Positions 48,766 through 55,692 of a stretch of DNA of 55,692 nt are shown here, piece after piece. The position numbers were made by a program, and so were the translations under genes. This stretch comes from Streptosporangiaceae bacterium (GTDB lineage Bacteria; Actinomycetota; Actinomycetes; Streptosporangiales; Streptosporangiaceae): positions 1 through 55,692 of the forward strand of contig JASHOE010000093.1 in the NCBI GenBank assembly GCA_030041275.1, read 5' to 3'. The notes under the pieces were generated by a model, which worked only from the letters and a program-made list of their open reading frames with translations, was not told the DNA's origin and searched no databases. How positions within the stretch are numbered: the first letter of the stretch is position 1; each line of letters begins with the position of its first letter.

Positions 48766-49452
48766 TCATTCGGAGATCGCATCAGCCAGCAGAACCGGAG
48801 CGGAGAGGAACGGCGAGTGGCCGCAGTCGATTTCGATCGGATCCACACCGAGGACCTGCGGTGTCACTCGCCTGGACCAGTCCGGACTGACGACCAGGTC
48901 GTGCACGCCGATGACGGCTGAACAGGGCACGTCGGGCCAGGCTAGGAGCGGGGTGGGCTCGCTGATTATCTGCCACGACTGGCCACGCAGCCGGGCCGCC
49001 GCCCACGTGGCTACCTCGGGCGTGCAGTCGGCAAAGAAGTAACCGGCAGCCGCGTCAGGTCGCCAGCGAACCAGTCCATCGGCCGCGGTGTCCGCTCCAT
49101 CGGCGGGGCCGGGAAGTATCATGTCGGGTTCGTCCCTGATGACCTCGCCCTGCCTTCGGCCGGGGCGGGGCAGCATCGCGCACACGAAGACGAGCCGACT
49201 CACCGGGCGGCGCGCCGCAATGACCGGAATCGTCAGGCCCCCCAGCGAATGGCCGACGAGGACCATGTCGTCGGGCGCGTCGCGGAACGCTCCGATCGCG
49301 GCGTCGGCATACTCCGACGCTCCCGCTTCCGGGTCCTCGCACGGCAGGTCGACCGTCACAACACGATGTCCTCTGGCCGCCAGCACATCGGTCAGCCGCT
49401 CCCAGCACCACGAGCCGTGATACGCACCGTGGACCAGCCCGAAGGTTGCCAT
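48766..49452 (-). CDS. Alpha/beta hydrolase (methyl esterase/hydroxynitrile-lyase-like)
   Basis: A 228-residue alpha/beta hydrolase. VHGAYHGSWCWERL (7-20) is characteristic of the plant MES/hydroxynitrile-lyase-like bacterial branch. The nucleophile is Ser69 in VLVGHSLGG, the acid probably in IGVHDLVVSP (near 190) and the histidine in DCGHSPFLSAP (near 215). It probably hydrolyses a small ester or lactone. TACAGT on the complement ends six bases before the ATG with no Shine-Dalgarno, suggesting a leaderless start. It points against the thiolase-SDR genes and has no KstR2 box, so its link to the pathway is open. Confidence 0.88.
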   Translation of the reverse strand: MATFGLVHGAYHGSWCWERLTDVLAARGHRVVTVDLPCEDPEAGASEYADAAIGAFRDAPDDMVLVGHSLGGLTIPVIAARRPVSRLVFVCAMLPRPGRRQGEVIRDEPDMILPGPADGADTAADGLVRWRPDAAAGYFFADCTPEVATWAAARLRGQSWQIISEPTPLLAWPDVPCSAVIGVHDLVVSPDWSRRVTPQVLGVDPIEIDCGHSPFLSAPVLLADAISE

Positions 49453-49592
49453 CTCGGTACTGTAGCCACGCTACGGGCGGCGCCGCGGACAGTTGGGCGG
49501 CGGCACGCGGGCCGGCCCAATTTGCTTAACCGTCGCCTACCAGCCAGCCTGCCGAAGGGAAAGGACGGGTGCCCGCCCGGTAGCGTGCCTCC

Positions 49593-50432
49593 ATGGGGGC
49601 GAAGCACGTCATCTTCGTGTCGGATACTCACCTCTCTCCGGATGCCCCGGAAGCGCAGCAGAACTGGGCCGCCGTCATCCGCTACGTCACAACAGCCGCA
49701 CCTGACCTCGTTGTTCACCTGGGCGATCTGAGCCTCGACGGTGCACGGAATCCCGCCGATCTCGACCATGCTCGTCGTCAGCTCGAGATGCTCCCTGTTC
49801 CGTGGACCGCGGTTCCTGGCAACCACGACATCGGTGACAACCCGCGGCCAGGCGGGCCTGAGAGCCTGGCGATTACCGATGCCCGGCGACAGCGCTGGCT
49901 GAAGGTCGTCGGCGCGGATTACTGGTCGCTGGCCATCGCCGACTGGACGTTGCTGGCGGTGAACTCCCAACTCGCCGGGTCGGGGCTGGCCGCCGAGGCC
50001 AGTCAGTGGTCCTGGCTTGAAGGCCAGCTGCGCAGAGCCAGTGCAGGCCAGCGGATCGCGCTGCTGGCGCATAAACCGCTGACGGCGTCCGCGGCCGAGC
50101 TAGGCGCTGCTCCGCCTCACCGCTTCTGGCCAGCGGCTTCGCGCGACCGGCTCAGGCAGCTATTCGCCGCGCGGCCACCGGGCTTGTTCATCAGCGGTCA
50201 TGTCCACCAGTCTCGCGAGCTCCGTCTCGACCGAACCAGCCACGTCTGGGTGCCCACAACCTGGGCTGTCCTTCCTGACCACGCGCAGCCGGTGTTCGGC
50301 GCGAAGCGGTGCGGCGTGCTGTCACTGGCCTTCGGAGCCGGGCTAGCCCCGGAGCCGAAGTTCTGCGAGCCCGATGGCGTCAGGCAGCTGACGCTCACCG
50401 CCGACATCGAGGATCCCTATGTAGGCCGCTGA
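49593..50432 (+). CDS. Calcineurin-like metallophosphoesterase
   Basis: A 279-residue metallophosphoesterase with all metal-binding blocks: SDTHLS (Asp11, His13), HLGDLSLDG (Asp46), PGNHDIGDN (Asn77, His78), LLAHKPLT (near 154) and SGHVHQSRE (near 202). The order and spacing are those of cytoplasmic phosphodiesterases; the substrate could be a cyclic nucleotide or phospholipid head group. There is no signal peptide. TAGCGT ends six bases before the ATG, so the transcript is probably leaderless. It stands alone between the hydrolase and a small DUF6582-like gene. Confidence 0.9.
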   Translation: MGAKHVIFVSDTHLSPDAPEAQQNWAAVIRYVTTAAPDLVVHLGDLSLDGARNPADLDHARRQLEMLPVPWTAVPGNHDIGDNPRPGGPESLAITDARRQRWLKVVGADYWSLAIADWTLLAVNSQLAGSGLAAEASQWSWLEGQLRRASAGQRIALLAHKPLTASAAELGAAPPHRFWPAASRDRLRQLFAARPPGLFISGHVHQSRELRLDRTSHVWVPTTWAVLPDHAQPVFGAKRCGVLSLAFGAGLAPEPKFCEPDGVRQLTLTADIEDPYVGR

Positions 50433-50609
50433 CCGCCTGGCTGCGGCGCGGTCTGCCGGCCTTACCGGGCCAGCCAATGACGGACGGAACCCCGTCGTCA
50501 CATATCCGTCTAGTGGTGACTCTGCGCCATATACCACCAGCGGTTCGTCAGGCACTCAGGGGGAAGGCTCGCCACCGGAGTCCAGTCTGCGGGAGGGAGA
50601 CGGATCACG

Positions 50610-51059
50610 ATGGCAACCCGAGCATCGACCTGGCGCCCTCACGAAAAGCACGGTCGGCTCACTACCCAAAGCGACCTGCCAGCCTCGGTCTTTGCGTTTC
50701 CCAAGCAGCGGAAAGAGCCGCTGACCGATGCCAGGCACGTGCGGAACGCCGTGGCGCGCTTCGATCAAGTGACGGACGCTTCCGACGCCGATCGTTCCCA
50801 GGCCTTTGCAAATATCGAGAAGGCAGCGAATTACTACCAGGTCGACCTGTCCGAGACCAACTGGCATCAACTCGGCGTTCATCCGCAGCCACGCCGCCAG
50901 GAGAGCGCGAGAAAGGGGGCGCAGACGCGGGTGCGTAGCGGTGCAGCCAAGACAGCCGCGCGTAAGGGAGCCGCGACGCGCGAACGGCTCGGGATAGCCA
51001 AGGAAGCAGGCAAGAAGGCTGCGGCAACGCGCGCCGCGCGGGGCCGGTCAGGGAAGTAG
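50610..51059 (+). CDS. DUF6582-like protein with a lysine/alanine-rich basic tail
   Basis: A 149-residue protein in two parts. Residues 10-90 (HEKHGRLTTQSDLPASVFAFPKQRKEPLTDARHVRNAVARFDQV through the helix before residue 90) match the small domain I know as DUF6582, often found alone or in phage and plasmid contexts. Residues 95-149 form a basic tail with repeated KGA(A/Q)TR and KKAAATRAA units, resembling histone-H1-like or Ku-type DNA-binding tails. GGGAGGGAGACGG lies about ten bases before the ATG. A role in DNA or RNA binding is inferred from the tail only. Confidence 0.7.
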   Translation: MATRASTWRPHEKHGRLTTQSDLPASVFAFPKQRKEPLTDARHVRNAVARFDQVTDASDADRSQAFANIEKAANYYQVDLSETNWHQLGVHPQPRRQESARKGAQTRVRSGAAKTAARKGAATRERLGIAKEAGKKAAATRAARGRSGK

Positions 51060-51157
51060 CCCGCGGGGAAGTTGACGGTCCGGCGCCGCCACGATCCGTG
51101 GTGGCATTGGTCACGCGCCCTCTTTTTGCTCGCGGGCCGCGGCGGTACGGTTCGGAC

Positions 51158-51901
51158 ATGCTCACCGCGCTACGCCTGCGCCAGGTTGCGCTCGCCGCCG
51201 CTGATTGCGAGGCGACCGCCAGCCAGCTGAAAGACTCCTTCGGCTGGCCGGAGCCGTTCCACGATCCCGGCGTGGCCCGCTTCGGGCTCACCAATGCCGT
51301 GTTCGCGGCGGGCGACACGTTCGTCGAGGTAGTCGCGCCGGTTGAACCCGGTACTACCGCTGGCCGGTACATCGCACGGCGCGGCGGCGACAGCGGGTAC
51401 ATGGCCATCTTCCAGATGCCGGACCTGGACGAGGCGCGGCGGCGAGTAGCGGACGCCGGAGTCCGGGTGGTCTGGACCGCGGACCTCGAGGACATCGCGG
51501 GCACCCACTTGCACCCGAAGGATGTCCCTGGCGCGATCGTCTCCCTGGATTGGGCTAATCCGCCCGAGTCGTGGCGCTGGGCCGGGCCTGAGTGGACCGG
51601 GCGAGCTCCGCACTGCGCTGCCGGAGGAATATCAGGCCTCACGATCGAGGTCGCCGATCCAGTCGACGCGGCCGCCCGCTGGGCCAGGGTGCTGGGAGTG
51701 ATGTTCACCGACGAGCCCGGCGCAGCCACCATCACGCTCGAGCAAGCCGGCCAGGACCTGCGGTTTGTCCCCGCGGCTTCGGCCGGCAGCGAAGGAATTA
51801 CCGAAGTGCGGCTCAGCACCGAACGTCCGGTGCCGGAGGTTCGGATTGCCGGTGTCCGGTTCGTTTCCACGGCACGCTCCTCGGGAGGCGAATCGGCGTG
51901 A
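51158..51901 (+). CDS. VOC-superfamily (glyoxalase-like) protein
   Basis: A 247-residue protein with two VOC modules. The first starts LRLRQVALAAADCEATASQLKDSFGWPEPFHDPGVARFGLTNAVFAAGDTFVEVVAPV; the second from about 150 (AAGGISGLTIEVADPVDAAARWARVLGV). It could be an isomerase, lyase or dioxygenase; metal ligands cannot be set by eye. The ATG at 51158 follows TACGGT by six bases, the same hexamer as the thiolase promoter, and no Shine-Dalgarno is present. Its stop overlaps the enoyl-CoA hydratase start (GTGA), tying it to CoA-thioester catabolism. Confidence 0.85.
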   Translation: MLTALRLRQVALAAADCEATASQLKDSFGWPEPFHDPGVARFGLTNAVFAAGDTFVEVVAPVEPGTTAGRYIARRGGDSGYMAIFQMPDLDEARRRVADAGVRVVWTADLEDIAGTHLHPKDVPGAIVSLDWANPPESWRWAGPEWTGRAPHCAAGGISGLTIEVADPVDAAARWARVLGVMFTDEPGAATITLEQAGQDLRFVPAASAGSEGITEVRLSTERPVPEVRIAGVRFVSTARSSGGESA

Positions 51902-52716
51902 CCCAGCTCGATACCGGAACCGAGGACCTGCTGGCGGACGTCCAGGACGGCGTGGCCGTCCTGACCATGAATCGGCCCGACCGCCGGAACGCCATGTCCG
52001 ACGCCATGATGACGGCGATGGAACGGGTGCTCAGGGAAGTCGAGGTCGATGACGCGGTGGGCTGCGTCGTGCTCACCGGTGCGGGTGGTGCCTTCTGCGC
52101 CGGCGGCGACGTGAAGGCCATGGCGGAGCGGCCGACCGGAGCGCCGGTACAGACAGTCGATGCCGCCATCCACCACCAGCGGCTCCGTCACCGCGCTACC
52201 AGCGGTCGGCTGTGGCAGATGCCCAAGCCCACCATCGCGGCGATCGGCGGCCCGGCCGCGGGCGCCGGCCTGTCGCTTGCGCTGGCATGCGACCTCCGGT
52301 ACGCCGTCGAGGGTGCGGTGTTCACCACTGCATTCGCGAGGGTTGCGTTCTCCGGTGACTATGGCGGCACGTGGTTCCTCACCCGGCTGGTAGGCAGCGC
52401 TAAGGCCAAGGAACTGTACTACTTCTCTGAGCGGCTCACAGCGTCAGAAGCGGAGCGCCTCGGGATCGTCAACGCGGTTTTCCCCGCAGGCGAGTTCGAC
52501 CTTGAGGTGCGCCAGCGGGCCCGCCGGCTAGCTGATGGCCCGCGGCTCGCGTATCGCTACATGAAGGAGAACCTCAACCGCGCCGTCAGCGGTGAGCTCG
52601 GCGAGTCAATGGACATCGAGGCCACTCACCACATCCACACCGGGCTGACGCAGGATCATCGCGAGGCAGCGAAGGCGTTCGTGGACCGGCGCGAGCCCAA
52701 GTTCACCGGACGCTGA
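51898..52716 (+). CDS. Enoyl-CoA hydratase/isomerase family protein
   Basis: A 272-residue crotonase-fold protein. The first oxyanion strand is GGAFCAGGDVKAMAER (about 63-78), the second GPAAGAGLSLALACDLRYAVE (about 120-140). ARVAFSGDYGGTWFLTRLVG carries the region where catalytic acids usually lie. It hydrates or isomerises an unsaturated acyl-CoA. The GTG start overlaps the VOC gene stop, so the two are coupled. An intrinsic terminator follows. The neighbouring acyl-CoA dehydrogenases would supply its substrate, but their link to the KstR2-controlled genes is by proximity only. Confidence 0.9.
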   Translation: MTQLDTGTEDLLADVQDGVAVLTMNRPDRRNAMSDAMMTAMERVLREVEVDDAVGCVVLTGAGGAFCAGGDVKAMAERPTGAPVQTVDAAIHHQRLRHRATSGRLWQMPKPTIAAIGGPAAGAGLSLALACDLRYAVEGAVFTTAFARVAFSGDYGGTWFLTRLVGSAKAKELYYFSERLTASEAERLGIVNAVFPAGEFDLEVRQRARRLADGPRLAYRYMKENLNRAVSGELGESMDIEATHHIHTGLTQDHREAAKAFVDRREPKFTGR

Positions 52717-52721
52717 CCGCT

Positions 52722-52753
52722 ACCGCTGTCGGCCGGGCCGGGCAGCGGTTTTT
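52722..52753 (+). terminator. Intrinsic terminator after the enoyl-CoA hydratase gene
   Basis: ACCGCTG (52722-52728) pairs with CAGCGGT (52743-52749), the loop is itself GC-rich, and five T residues follow (52749-52753). This is a textbook factor-independent terminator between convergent genes. Confidence 0.8.
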
Positions 52754-52778
52754 GTGCACGGGACGCCAGCCGATCGGA

Positions 52779-53315
52779 TCAGCTGGCGGCGCGATGGGCC
52801 CCAAGGAGGATCACGGCCACGACGGCCGGCCTACTTCCGCGGTTCGTCCATCGGTGGCGGGTCCCGTTCTGTACCACGGTGTCGCCGGGCCCGAGTACCC
52901 GCTCCGCGCCGTCGTCCAGCTCGAGCACCACCTCACCGGACAAGACCACCTCAAAGTCGATCGTGTCGGTGGTGTGCATCCCGGGGTTTTCCGGCTCCAT
53001 GCGCGCCAGCATGCCCGGCAGCTTCGCGTCTATCTCGGTCAGTGCCGCCTGGAGGTCGAGGTCGGCAGGGATCGACGACTGGGCTGGCGGCACGGTGAAG
53101 AACCCGAAGCGGTAGCCACCTAGTGGCGGGAAGTAGGTGGGCTGCGCCGTCGGGCTGCCGTCGTCAGGGAACGTCGGTGCGTCATCGGCACCCCACAGCA
53201 GGTGGAACTCGGCGCCAGGGATCAGCGCGACCGTCACCGGATCGACTCGCTCGTCCGACGCGAACACGGCCTTTCCGCTGCCGTCGTGACCGGTGACAAC
53301 TCGTCGTACTTTCAC
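52779..53315 (-). CDS. Cupin-domain protein
   Basis: A 178-residue protein with a C-terminal cupin barrel: MHTTDTIDFEVVLSGEVVLELDDGAERVLGPGDTVVQNGTRHRWTN (about 121-166). A single cupin fold with a metal-type HxH pattern is only partly visible. The first 60 residues (VRRVVTGHDGSGKAVFASDE) match small-molecule cupins linked to aromatic or steroid catabolism. The GTG at 53315 has GGAAGGGG six bases before it and overlaps the preceding dehydrogenase stop (GTGA); the longer frame is excluded. Possible roles are ring cleavage, decarboxylation or sensing; none is assigned. Confidence 0.85.
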   Translation of the reverse strand: MKVRRVVTGHDGSGKAVFASDERVDPVTVALIPGAEFHLLWGADDAPTFPDDGSPTAQPTYFPPLGGYRFGFFTVPPAQSSIPADLDLQAALTEIDAKLPGMLARMEPENPGMHTTDTIDFEVVLSGEVVLELDDGAERVLGPGDTVVQNGTRHRWTNRGSRPAVVAVILLGAHRAAS

Positions 53316-54448
53316 GGCGATCCCCTTCCGATGTGATGAGTTCCCGCGCCGACCTGGCTGGCAGGCAGTAGCGCGGCTTCTTGGCCGATTTCCGCGCGCA
53401 GCGCGCTGACCGGGCCGAGCAGCAACTGCGTCGACTTGGCGCGCTTGAAGTACAGGTGCGCCTCGTGTTCCCAGGTGAACCCGATCCCGCCGTGCAACTG
53501 GATCATCTCGCCGGCCACCTGGAGGAACGTGCGGCAACAGTGCAGGGCGGCAAGCGGCGCCAGGGCTGCGAGCCCGGCCGGGTCGACGGCCGCCATCCAC
53601 AACCCCGCCCGCGCGGTCGCGCGGGCCGAGGTGACGGCGACGGCAAGGTCGGCGGCGCGGTGCTGGAGTGCCTGGAACGACCCGATCGGCCGGCCGAACT
53701 GCTCACGGGTCTTCAGATAGCCGACTGTCACGTCGAGGCAGTGCTCAGCTGCCGCGACGCACTCAGCAGCGAGCAGCACCCGGTGCAGCGCGATTGCTGG
53801 CGCGGCGGGGCCGACGGCCAGCGCCGGCGCGTGATCAAAGCGAGCCGCCGCCTGCCGGCGGGTCTGGTCGAGTGTGTCCAGCGGCGTCACGGTCGCATCA
53901 GCAGCCGCCACGGCCAGCAGCCGGTCGTCGCACCGGACCAGCAGCAGGCCGGCCGCGGCGCCGTCGATGACATGTCGCGCGGTGCCGGTGACGGTGCCAT
54001 CGACCGCCGTGACGTCGGCGTCGAGCGCGAGGGCAGCGATCAGCGAACCGCTGGCGAGGGCGGGCAGGTACCGCTCGGCGGCCGCCTGGCTGTCGGAGGG
54101 CTCGTCGGAAGGTTCGTAGCCGGCCTGGCGGGTGGCCTGCGCGGCGGCCTGTGTCAGCGTGAGGGCAGCGACCGCCGTCGACAGGTACGGCAATGGCAGC
54201 AGCACGCGGCCGAGTTCCTCGACCGCGATGCCGACCTCGCGCGGCCCGCCACCCGCGCCGCCGTACTGCTCAGGCACCGCGAGCGCAGTGAGCCCGAGTT
54301 GGAGCGACAGCCGTTCCCATCCGGTCGGGTCGTAGCCGGCCGGGCTCGCCAGGCTCGCCCTGACCTTCTCGGCCGTGCCGTGCCTCGCGGTGAACGCACG
54401 GACCACGTCGCGGAGCGCGGCCTGATCTGGGGTATCGGTGAATTCCAT
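53312..54448 (-). CDS. Acyl-CoA dehydrogenase, second subunit type
   Basis: A 378-residue acyl-CoA dehydrogenase-fold protein. The N-terminal helices (FTDTPDQAALRDVVRAFTARHG) and VPEQYGGAGGGPREVGIAVEELGRVLLPLPYL are standard; MIQLHGGIGFTWEHEAHLYFKRAK lies near 323-346. The middle beta domain is short and degenerate, as in the partner subunits of the alpha2beta2 dehydrogenases known from steroid degradation. Its ATG overlaps the stop of the upstream dehydrogenase by one base, so equal expression is expected. Probably forms one enzyme with that protein rather than acting alone. Confidence 0.87.
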   Translation of the reverse strand: MEFTDTPDQAALRDVVRAFTARHGTAEKVRASLASPAGYDPTGWERLSLQLGLTALAVPEQYGGAGGGPREVGIAVEELGRVLLPLPYLSTAVAALTLTQAAAQATRQAGYEPSDEPSDSQAAAERYLPALASGSLIAALALDADVTAVDGTVTGTARHVIDGAAAGLLLVRCDDRLLAVAAADATVTPLDTLDQTRRQAAARFDHAPALAVGPAAPAIALHRVLLAAECVAAAEHCLDVTVGYLKTREQFGRPIGSFQALQHRAADLAVAVTSARATARAGLWMAAVDPAGLAALAPLAALHCCRTFLQVAGEMIQLHGGIGFTWEHEAHLYFKRAKSTQLLLGPVSALRAEIGQEAALLPASQVGAGTHHIGRGSP

Positions 54449-55614
54449 CAGCGCGGATCGCGGGGCAGGCCGAGCTTGCGCTCGGCGATCACGGTCCGCT
54501 GGATCTCGCTGGAGCCGCCGTAGATCGTCTCGGCCCGGCTGAAGAGGAGCAGCCGCTGCGCGTCGTCGAGCTCATAGCCCGGTCCGACGGTGGTCGCGGC
54601 TGCACCTGCCACGTCGACGGCGAGCTCGCCGAGCCGCTGGTGCCATGGTCCCCAGATGAGCTTGGCGACGTTCGGCTCGGTACCGGTCGGCGGGCCAGCA
54701 GCCGGCGTCAGGGTGGCGAGCGTCGTGTAGCGCATGACCTGCAGGCCGATCCAGGCCTCGACGACGCGTGCGGCCAGGTCCGGATCGTCGATCGCACCGG
54801 TCGCCCTAGCGGTCTTCAGCACCGCGTCGAACTCGCGCTGGTAGGCCAGCTGCTGTCCGAACGTCGACACGCCGCGTTCGACTGCGAGCGTTCCCATCGC
54901 CACCCGCCAGCCGTCGCCGACCGCGCCGACGACGTCCTCGGCCGCCGCCCTCGCGTCATCGAAGAACACTTCGTTGAACTCCGACGTGCCCGTCAGCTGC
55001 ACGATCGGGCGGACTTCGATGCCCGGCTGGTGCATCGGCACGAGCAGGTAAGACAGCCCACGGTGCCGCTCGGCGGCCGGGTCGGTGCGGGCCAGTACGA
55101 AGCACCAGTCCGCGACGTGGGCCAGCGACGTCCAGACCTTCTGACCGTCGAGGTGCCACTCGCCCCCATCCAGCCGCGCCCGAGTGGTAACCCCGGCCAG
55201 ATCCGAACCCGCGCCAGGCTCGGAGTAGCCCTGGCACCACAGCTGCGTGCCAGCGAGGATGCCGGGCAGGAACCGGGCCCGCTGCTCCGAGGTACCGAAC
55301 ATCAGCAGTGTCGGACCCAGCAGCTGCTCGCCGATGTGCCCGACCCGGCCCGGTGCGCCTGCCCGCGCGTACTCCTCGTGGAAAATCGCCTGATGCGCCC
55401 ACGGCAGGCCGCGGCCGCCGTCGCTCTCCGGCCAGCCGAGCCCGATCCAGCCGCCGTCGCCGAGGCACCGCTCCCAGGCCATCCGCTTCGCGACGAACTC
55501 GTGCTCGCGGCCTGGCCCGCCAGTGCCGACAAGCGGGGCGAACTCGCCGGTCAGGTTCGCAGCGAGCCACCGGCGCACCTGCGCACGGAACGCTTCCTCG
55601 TCGGGCACCGGCAC
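54448..55614 (-). CDS. Acyl-CoA dehydrogenase, FadE30-like
   Basis: A 388-residue acyl-CoA dehydrogenase. WCQGYSEPGAGSDLAGVTTRARLDGGEWHLDGQKVWTSLAHVADWCFVLART (about 128-179) binds FAD and substrate. GTSEFNEVFFDDARAAAEDVVGAVGDGWRVAMGTLAVERG follows, and YGGSSEIQRTVIAERKLGLPR closes the protein. The pattern is close to FadE30-type enzymes of HIP degradation, which desaturate a bicyclic acyl-CoA. The GTG start has GGAG nine bases before it. It is coupled to the second dehydrogenase and the cupin gene. The match in context supports steroid or terpenoid acid catabolism; the exact substrate is not shown. Confidence 0.88.
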   Translation of the reverse strand: MPVPDEEAFRAQVRRWLAANLTGEFAPLVGTGGPGREHEFVAKRMAWERCLGDGGWIGLGWPESDGGRGLPWAHQAIFHEEYARAGAPGRVGHIGEQLLGPTLLMFGTSEQRARFLPGILAGTQLWCQGYSEPGAGSDLAGVTTRARLDGGEWHLDGQKVWTSLAHVADWCFVLARTDPAAERHRGLSYLLVPMHQPGIEVRPIVQLTGTSEFNEVFFDDARAAAEDVVGAVGDGWRVAMGTLAVERGVSTFGQQLAYQREFDAVLKTARATGAIDDPDLAARVVEAWIGLQVMRYTTLATLTPAAGPPTGTEPNVAKLIWGPWHQRLGELAVDVAGAAATTVGPGYELDDAQRLLLFSRAETIYGGSSEIQRTVIAERKLGLPRDPR

Positions 55615-55618
55615 CGGC

Positions 55619-55692
55619 TCAGCTCCCGTGCCGGTCCGGACGGGCCGCGCTCGGGGTCGATACGCGCGTCAGCGCGCGGAAGGCGGTCGTGA
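55619..55692 (-). CDS. Possible C-terminal end of an upstream gene (partial)
   Basis: On the complement one frame from the right edge is open (TTAFRALTRVSTPSAARPDRHGS) and ends in TGA four bases before the dehydrogenase GTG. Such spacing would suit an upstream operon gene. Only about 24 codons are visible and no family can be named. Confidence 0.25.
   Translation of the reverse strand, partial: TTAFRALTRVSTPSAARPDRHGS

Noticed and set aside
50662..52191. Long minus-strand open frame of 509 codons
   Set aside because: It covers the DUF6582-like, VOC and hydratase genes in antisense. Its composition (runs of serine, alanine, arginine and proline) is typical of shadow frames in high-GC DNA.
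52762..52792. Second terminator (CGCCAGC / GCTGGCG) for the leftward cupin operon
   Set aside because: The stem overlaps the last codons of the cupin gene and has no T tract, so it is only a weak candidate.
53316..53600. N-terminal extension of the cupin protein
   Set aside because: It lies antisense-free but wholly inside the dehydrogenase gene on the same strand in another frame, and GTG 53315 has a good ribosome-binding site and a GTGA overlap.
54640..55692. Plus-strand open frame of 350 codons at the right edge
   Set aside because: It lies opposite the well-supported FadE30-like dehydrogenase and has no recognisable domain.

Overview
The window is high-GC DNA with strong C/G preference at third codon positions and frequent GTG (occasionally TTG) starts. 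It has many 4-nt GTGA/ATGA gene overlaps, two Lsr2-type nucleoid proteins, PaaX, MocR and KstR2-like regulators, and luciferase-like flavin/F420-type oxidoreductases. Together these point to a soil-type actinomycete chromosome. No rRNA, tRNA, CRISPR array, transposase or phage gene was recognised, and no species can be named from the sequence alone.

Layout. (1) 1-7442: a catabolic patch with an MmgE/PrpD-family gene running off the left edge, an N-acyl-D-amino-acid deacylase-type amidohydrolase, two luciferase-like oxidoreductases, and a two-component group D flavin monooxygenase plus flavin reductase divergent from a LysR regulator. (2) 7486-12044: a small membrane protein divergent from a MarR regulator, a metal-dependent amidohydrolase and a DPP IV-like S9 peptidase. 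(3) 12144-18075: a repeat-bearing membrane protein, a small acidic protein, a stretch of uncertain coding, then a tightly overlapping operon of SDR, unknown protein, S9 peptidase and patatin. The SDR has lost about 50 internal residues in frame. (4) 18337-26161: CYTH-CHAD protein, tyrosine-phosphatase-like protein, STAS protein, berberine-bridge-type FAD oxidase, zinc-finger anti-sigma-like protein, and a divergent MFS/MocR pair. (5) 26221-31315: an aerobic CoA-thioester aromatic module of 2-aminobenzoate(salicylate)-CoA ligase and fused aryl-CoA monooxygenase/reductase, divergent from a PaaX regulator. (6) 31341-35070: operon of acetamidase/formamidase, APC permease, proline-iminopeptidase-like hydrolase and an atypical Rid protein. 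(7) 35316-40555: MFS exporter, then an XRE-domain protein coupled to a GT-A-like glycosyltransferase, facing a small two-helix membrane protein across an AT-rich spacer full of AACTT/AAGTT half-sites; then a GNAT. (8) 40556-44115: a degenerate P450-like remnant with 16-bp tandem repeats, a small conserved-looking protein, a methyltransferase, two Lsr2 paralogues, a GNAT and a 4 x 23-bp tandem repeat. (9) 44170-55692: a KstR2-type cluster of TetR regulator, FadD3-like ligase, FadA6-like thiolase, SDR, VOC protein, enoyl-CoA hydratase, cupin and two overlapping acyl-CoA dehydrogenases.

How it works together. Most of the window is catabolic, with each cassette carrying its own regulator. The best-supported circuit is region 9. 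A perfect 14-bp match to the KstR2 operator pattern AnCAAGnnCTTGnT lies between the divergent fadD3-like and fadA6-like genes, and a one-mismatch copy precedes the TetR gene. This suggests breakdown of steroid C/D-ring propionate (HIP-CoA) or a similar polycyclic acid. The least understood unit is the XRE/glycosyltransferase/small-membrane-protein block in region 7, which is my candidate for an undescribed system. Many single genes have a TANNNT hexamer 6-8 nt before the start codon and no Shine-Dalgarno, so leaderless transcription looks common here.
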